A stretch of 64,000 nucleotides of DNA from Bretschneidera sinensis (lineage: Eukaryota; Streptophyta; Magnoliopsida; Brassicales; Akaniaceae), in assembly GCA_023935145.1 (NCBI GenBank), contig CM043699.1, positions 142,148,036-142,212,035 on the forward strand, given 5' to 3'. Under the pieces are notes generated by a model. That model searched no databases. It saw only the letters and a program-made list of their open reading frames with translations, and was not told the origin of the DNA. The position numbers and the translations under genes are program-made. Of the stretch, positions 60,001-64,000 are shown piece by piece (position 1 is the first letter of the stretch; the number at the start of each line of letters is the position of its first letter).

Positions 60001-62562
60001 ATAGGATAAGGTAAACAAATAATTAATGAGAAAATCCCTATGATGACTCGATTAGATGATTTTTCGGCTAGTTGACTTGAAGAAGACTTTCCTTTATTCC
60101 GTTGAGTTGAAGAAGACTTTCCTTTATTCTTTATTTCCTATCAAAAACTTTCTTGCTTTCTACATTTTGTGGTAAATCCAAGTGGTTTAGAATACTGGGT
60201 TTATTTTGATATACCAGGCGGAAAGCTTAATGTCGGATCTAACTATTGTTGCATCTCGATTATTTAACTGGAAGCTAAATTACGTAAAGTTGGATATTTT
60301 CATGTTTATTGAGAATATTATTGAGCCGAGAAGGAAAATTTGAATGAGAAAGGAAGGGAAAAATTTGTTGCACGGATTCATGATTTTCCTGCTGATTAAT
60401 ACAGGGTTTGGAATCTAAAGTTACCCCGTCGATCCCCATCTTTTTACTTCTTCATGTGAAGCCAAGGAACCTTAAGGAAAAACTAACAGTATGTTAGGAT
60501 TGAAGGGAAAGGAGAGATAGGAAGAGTATAAGGGGTGTGGTGTATTCTCCCCCTTGTTTGGGTGTTTCTATATAGGAGAGGAGGATTTGGAGGGGTACAC
60601 TTATCCCTTAAAACCGCATTTTTAATTCCCCTCAAAACCTCATTTTTAATTCTCCCCAATAGAAAGGATTTAGGCCAGTCATTACCTGTCCTATCTCCGA
60701 TCCCCATGTCCTGTTCCTTGAATCAAGGCGCATCTAATTTCCCCATCCCTGCCCCAGTGGATACTTTGTTTGCCATACCCAGTCAGGCGCATCTAATTTC
60801 CCCATCCCTGCCCCAATGGATACTTTATTTGCCATACCCAGTCAGCCAATCCCACTCCATGAAGCTAAGCCGGAATGGGTTTGGTCGGGTTGTTCTTCTA
60901 CTAAACCCAATTTGAAGGCCCTTTTGGATCCAAAAGCAACAATCCATTAATACGTCCACACAAACATGTTATGAATTAGGCGTATATTATATGCATACAT
61001 GACTAAATGTGTTCGTGTGTGTATGGAGGGTATACATGTAATTTATAAATAAAATATACGACTGGGGCAGGGAAAAATTGCCCTGAATCTGTCTCCACCC
61101 TGGCCTTGACTCGGGGAATGATCTTACGCTGCATCCCTTCCTGATCCCGTTTTCTGAGGAGAACTCCACCTCATTTGGGGCAAAGCAAAATTTCTATCCA
61201 TATTCCTTTACTTTCCAATCCAGTTTCTCTCTCCTTCTCTTTCTAAAGCATCTAAACAAGGGGAAAGTTAACTAACCTTATTTTATATTTTCCTCTCCTG
61301 TACTTTCTCTTTATAGCCTCTCTTTCCTCCCCTTCTAAACTCCCAAACACATTGCATGGTGCTTATGATTGCTCTAGCAGATGCATATGGTTTGTGAATA
61401 ACTAAAACATGTAGTAAGATGACAGAAAGAGATATGCAATGGCAGTTAGGGTTATTCTGTTTTTGTTAGCTTGATGAGGAACAAATGATGAAGTTAACCA
61501 AATGAAGACAGAATGGAGGTTGAAATTATGTTAGTCAACCAAAAAATAAAAAGGGAGGAAAAGGAAACAAGCAATTTCAAATAAAAATTTGCACAAAATG
61601 AGTGGCATCAAGATTTGAAAGCATAATTATTTTACTTACGAAGTCATAAATTTGGCTAATTATTTGATCTATTTATAGCTACTTAGGTAAACTGGTTGCT
61701 CTTAATCACTTTTACTGCTATATGATGTCGTGCAATCTTAAGCTTTTGGCTATTTCACTTGATCATAAACTTCAAACTGGGAGTCATCAATCCTTTGAGA
61801 ACATAAACTCATTGTGTGCTACAACTTAGATTACTGCAGTCAGAGTATCAAATTTTATAATATTTTTTTTGGGAACGGAAACACTATTTCTTATATATTC
61901 TTTAGTAATCCATTTACAAGTGTGTGGTTTTCTGGCAGAAGTATGAACCAAGTGACAGACTTCATGCCTTTTCTCATGCATTTCCCAACATTGGAATAAT
62001 AAGACGTGAATTACTAAATTGTTCTAAGTTTGCAGGTTGAAACTCAAAAATGAATTATGCTTTTGGCCCTTGATTAGTTATTACAAATTCTAGGTTGTTT
62101 ATTTCATTGTTGAGCCCATTTTAATCACTTCAATACAGGTGTACGACGTGACAAAGTTCTTGGAAGACCACCCTGGTGGAGATGATGTTTTGTTGTCTTC
62201 AACAGGTATAACCTTGTCTGATATCTAGTTCAAGTGGACTTCTGGGAATTTTTATCATTCAGTATCGATAATTTGAAGTTATAATGTTATGTCAATTTGT
62301 ATGTCTTGCAGGGAAGGATGCAACAGATGATTTTGAGGATGTGGGTCATAGTAGTAGTGCAAGAGAAATGATGGATCAATACTTTGTTGGAGAGATTGAT
62401 GTTCTGAGCATCCCTAAGAAGACCAGTTACACACCTCCAAAACAGGCTTACTACAATCAGGACAAGACATCTGAGTTTATCATCAAGCTCCTTCAATTCT
62501 TAGTTCCCCTTGCAATCTTGGGATTGGCTGTTGGGATCCGCATTTACACGAAATCAACTTAA
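57010..62562 (+). CDS. CB5: Cytochrome b5, tail-anchored (ER type)
   Basis: Exons: 57010-57096, 62139-62205, 62312-62562 (TAA), giving 134 residues, the usual plant CB5 length. The haem-binding fold covers about residues 5-80. The axial haem ligands are H40 in the hallmark FLEDHPGGDD and H64 in VGHSS. A hydrophobic C-terminal helix (LLQFLVPLAILGLAVGI) followed by RIYTKST is the tail anchor, which places the haem domain on the cytosolic side, normally of the ER. CB5 passes electrons to desaturases, hydroxylases and some P450s. Intron 1 is 5.0 kb and contains transposon-like sequence at about 60.5-61.4 kb. The gene looks intact. Confidence 0.96.
60555..61352. mobile_element. Probable PIF/Harbinger-like non-autonomous element in CB5 intron 1
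   Basis: The left end TTGTTTGGGTGTTTCTATAT and the right end TTCTAAACTCCCAAACACA are imperfect inverted repeats of the TGTTTGGG type, with purine-rich and pyrimidine-rich flanks continuing inward. No clear 3-bp duplication was found. No transposase coding sequence. Confidence 0.45.
60728..60843. repeat. 58-bp tandem duplication
   Basis: GGCGCATCTAATTTCCCCAT begins at 60728 and 60786. The units run to CATACCCAGTCA and differ at only two sites. They lie inside the transposon-like region of CB5 intron 1. Confidence 0.9.
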
Positions 62563-64000
62563 GGTTCTAGATCATGTTATGATTACACAATTTTTATTCT
62601 GTTAATGTTAACCATTGAAAACTGGTACTTTGTTGTCTCTATATATGTTTTCTTGCAACTTGAGATTGTAGTATTGTGGAGGTTGTTGACTTCCCTGTTG
62701 CCGTTTCCTTAAACTTAAGCTGATAATGTTGGAAGTAATGAGATGTTATGTCACCTTCGATCCAGGAAGAAAATCATAAAACACTATCACCTTTGATCCA
62801 GGAAGAAAATGTTTGTGCAGCATAAATCCGAAAGCATAAATTCGGCTTAAAATCTATTTTTAAATTGATATGTGTTAATCAATTGCAAATTTGCGTTTAT
62901 GCTGTACAAAAATTTCTTTGCTTTATTCAACCAACTCTCTTATATGAGCAAAACTTGAAGGCCTGTAAATGTTTCTACCCAGAAAATATTATCTAGTCCA
63001 ATTGCCAAAGTAATTTTTAAAACAACAATATATAATTTGGTAATTTTTTGTTCCCAAGAAAGCCCTGAAAGCTTGACCAATTGCAAACGTGAAGATTTTT
63101 GCACTATCATATTGGGATTCACTAGAAGACATGTTTGGGAATACTATCATTTGCATGGACCCAAGATGGTGTAATCATTCAAGACAAAACTATCAATAAT
63201 CATCCTTTCCAACTACCTTTTTATGATTGAAAATTTGTGAAAAGTATTTTTGATTCAAAAACAATTCATAGACCGAGTTTAAACAAAAATATTTGTAATC
63301 CAAATTTTTATCCTATTCAGTAAGGTATCGGGTCAGAATAAGAATCTCTTTTATCTTTCATTCTTTTCATCCAAGAACTTTAATCAATTTATATTTTTTT
63401 TTTTCTAGACTTTTTTATTAACAAGAAAAAAAAAACAATCACATGGTTGTCATCATCATCAATACAGAAAGATTTCTAGGACCACCAATGTCAATAGCAT
63501 CTTCAAAGCACATGTAGTATATCTGCAACATCAGTAGTTGTGTTGGTTGGCAGGCCTCATGAAAGCTACCCCGGATTGCTTATAAAAGCCCAAAGAGACA
63601 GTGCCTTTGTTGATGAGAAACTGTTTACAGTTAAACCAGTTATGCACACATGTCCAGACCAACATATTTCACAAATGAATAAAATTGTCTCTCCTATGTT
63701 CAGCTGGACACACCTCTATTATCACCACCATCGCATGCTTCTATAAGATGGAAAAAGGGTAAAAAAAAAAAAAAACGTGTGTAGGTAGGCCATTATAGAC
63801 TTCTACTAATACTAACAGTCAAAAAGCCTAACCTACAAGTGGGAGGTAATTCTGTTGTTAGAGACTGCTAATTGGTAAAACAAAACCATCGATGCTGATT
63901 TGAAATTTTTTTGAGCCTTTACCCAAAACCAAAAAAAGGAAGAGCTCATTGAAAATTGAAGATTCCTCAGTTTCACCTAATAGACATTTAAACCAACCAC
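62563..64000. other. CB5 3' flank and right edge
   Basis: The CB5 3' UTR begins here. A short duplication (GATCCAGGAAGAAAAT at ~62760 and ~62796) follows. From 63420 to 63780 the sequence is less AT-rich, but no gene was recognised; it may be the 3' end of a gene lying to the right. Confidence 0.45.

Overview
The window is nuclear DNA from a eudicot plant: AT-rich, intron-rich, GT/AG splicing throughout, and carrying plant-only genes such as a FAMA-type stomatal bHLH factor. The species cannot be told from the sequence. I find six protein-coding genes, five complete and one cut by the left edge. They are built exon by exon, with codon phase checked at every junction.

Layout. (1) 990-12800, + strand: 3' two-thirds of a DUF185/MidA (NDUFAF7-like) SAM-dependent methyltransferase; its first exons lie left of the window. 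Its introns hold a truncated LINE, two related hAT MITEs, a Tourist-like MITE and a SINE-like sequence. (2) 14137-21551, - strand: a secreted pectin methylesterase. Its third intron contains a 4.7-kb Ty3/gypsy element with intact 5-bp target duplication, an antisense ORF and a 48-bp tandem-repeat block. (3) 23550-25620, - strand: ribosomal protein L13a (uL13). (4) 30765-32516, - strand: FAMA-like bHLH factor with a 24-bp first coding exon, a leader intron, a TATA box and a possible overlapping uORF. (5) 40698-53941, - strand: RPN2, the largest 26S proteasome base subunit, 13 coding exons and 1000 residues. Intron 2 holds an almost full-length, decayed L1-type LINE with a 16-bp target duplication. 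(6) 57010-62562, + strand: tail-anchored cytochrome b5.

Intergenic DNA (25.7-30.7 kb, 33-40.6 kb, 54-57 kb) is rich in (TA)n arrays, MITEs, foldbacks and local tandem duplications, plus a decayed plastid tRNA-Asp fragment. The genes are unrelated housekeeping and developmental genes; there is no cluster or operon logic. The most unusual structures are the transposon with its antisense gene and satellite-like tail, the duplicated splice acceptor in the methyltransferase gene, the overlapping uORF at FAMA, the long hairpin about 0.4 kb upstream of the FAMA TATA box, and a near-perfect 245-bp tandem duplication just beyond RPN2. Domain and homology statements come from recognising families by eye; no search was run.
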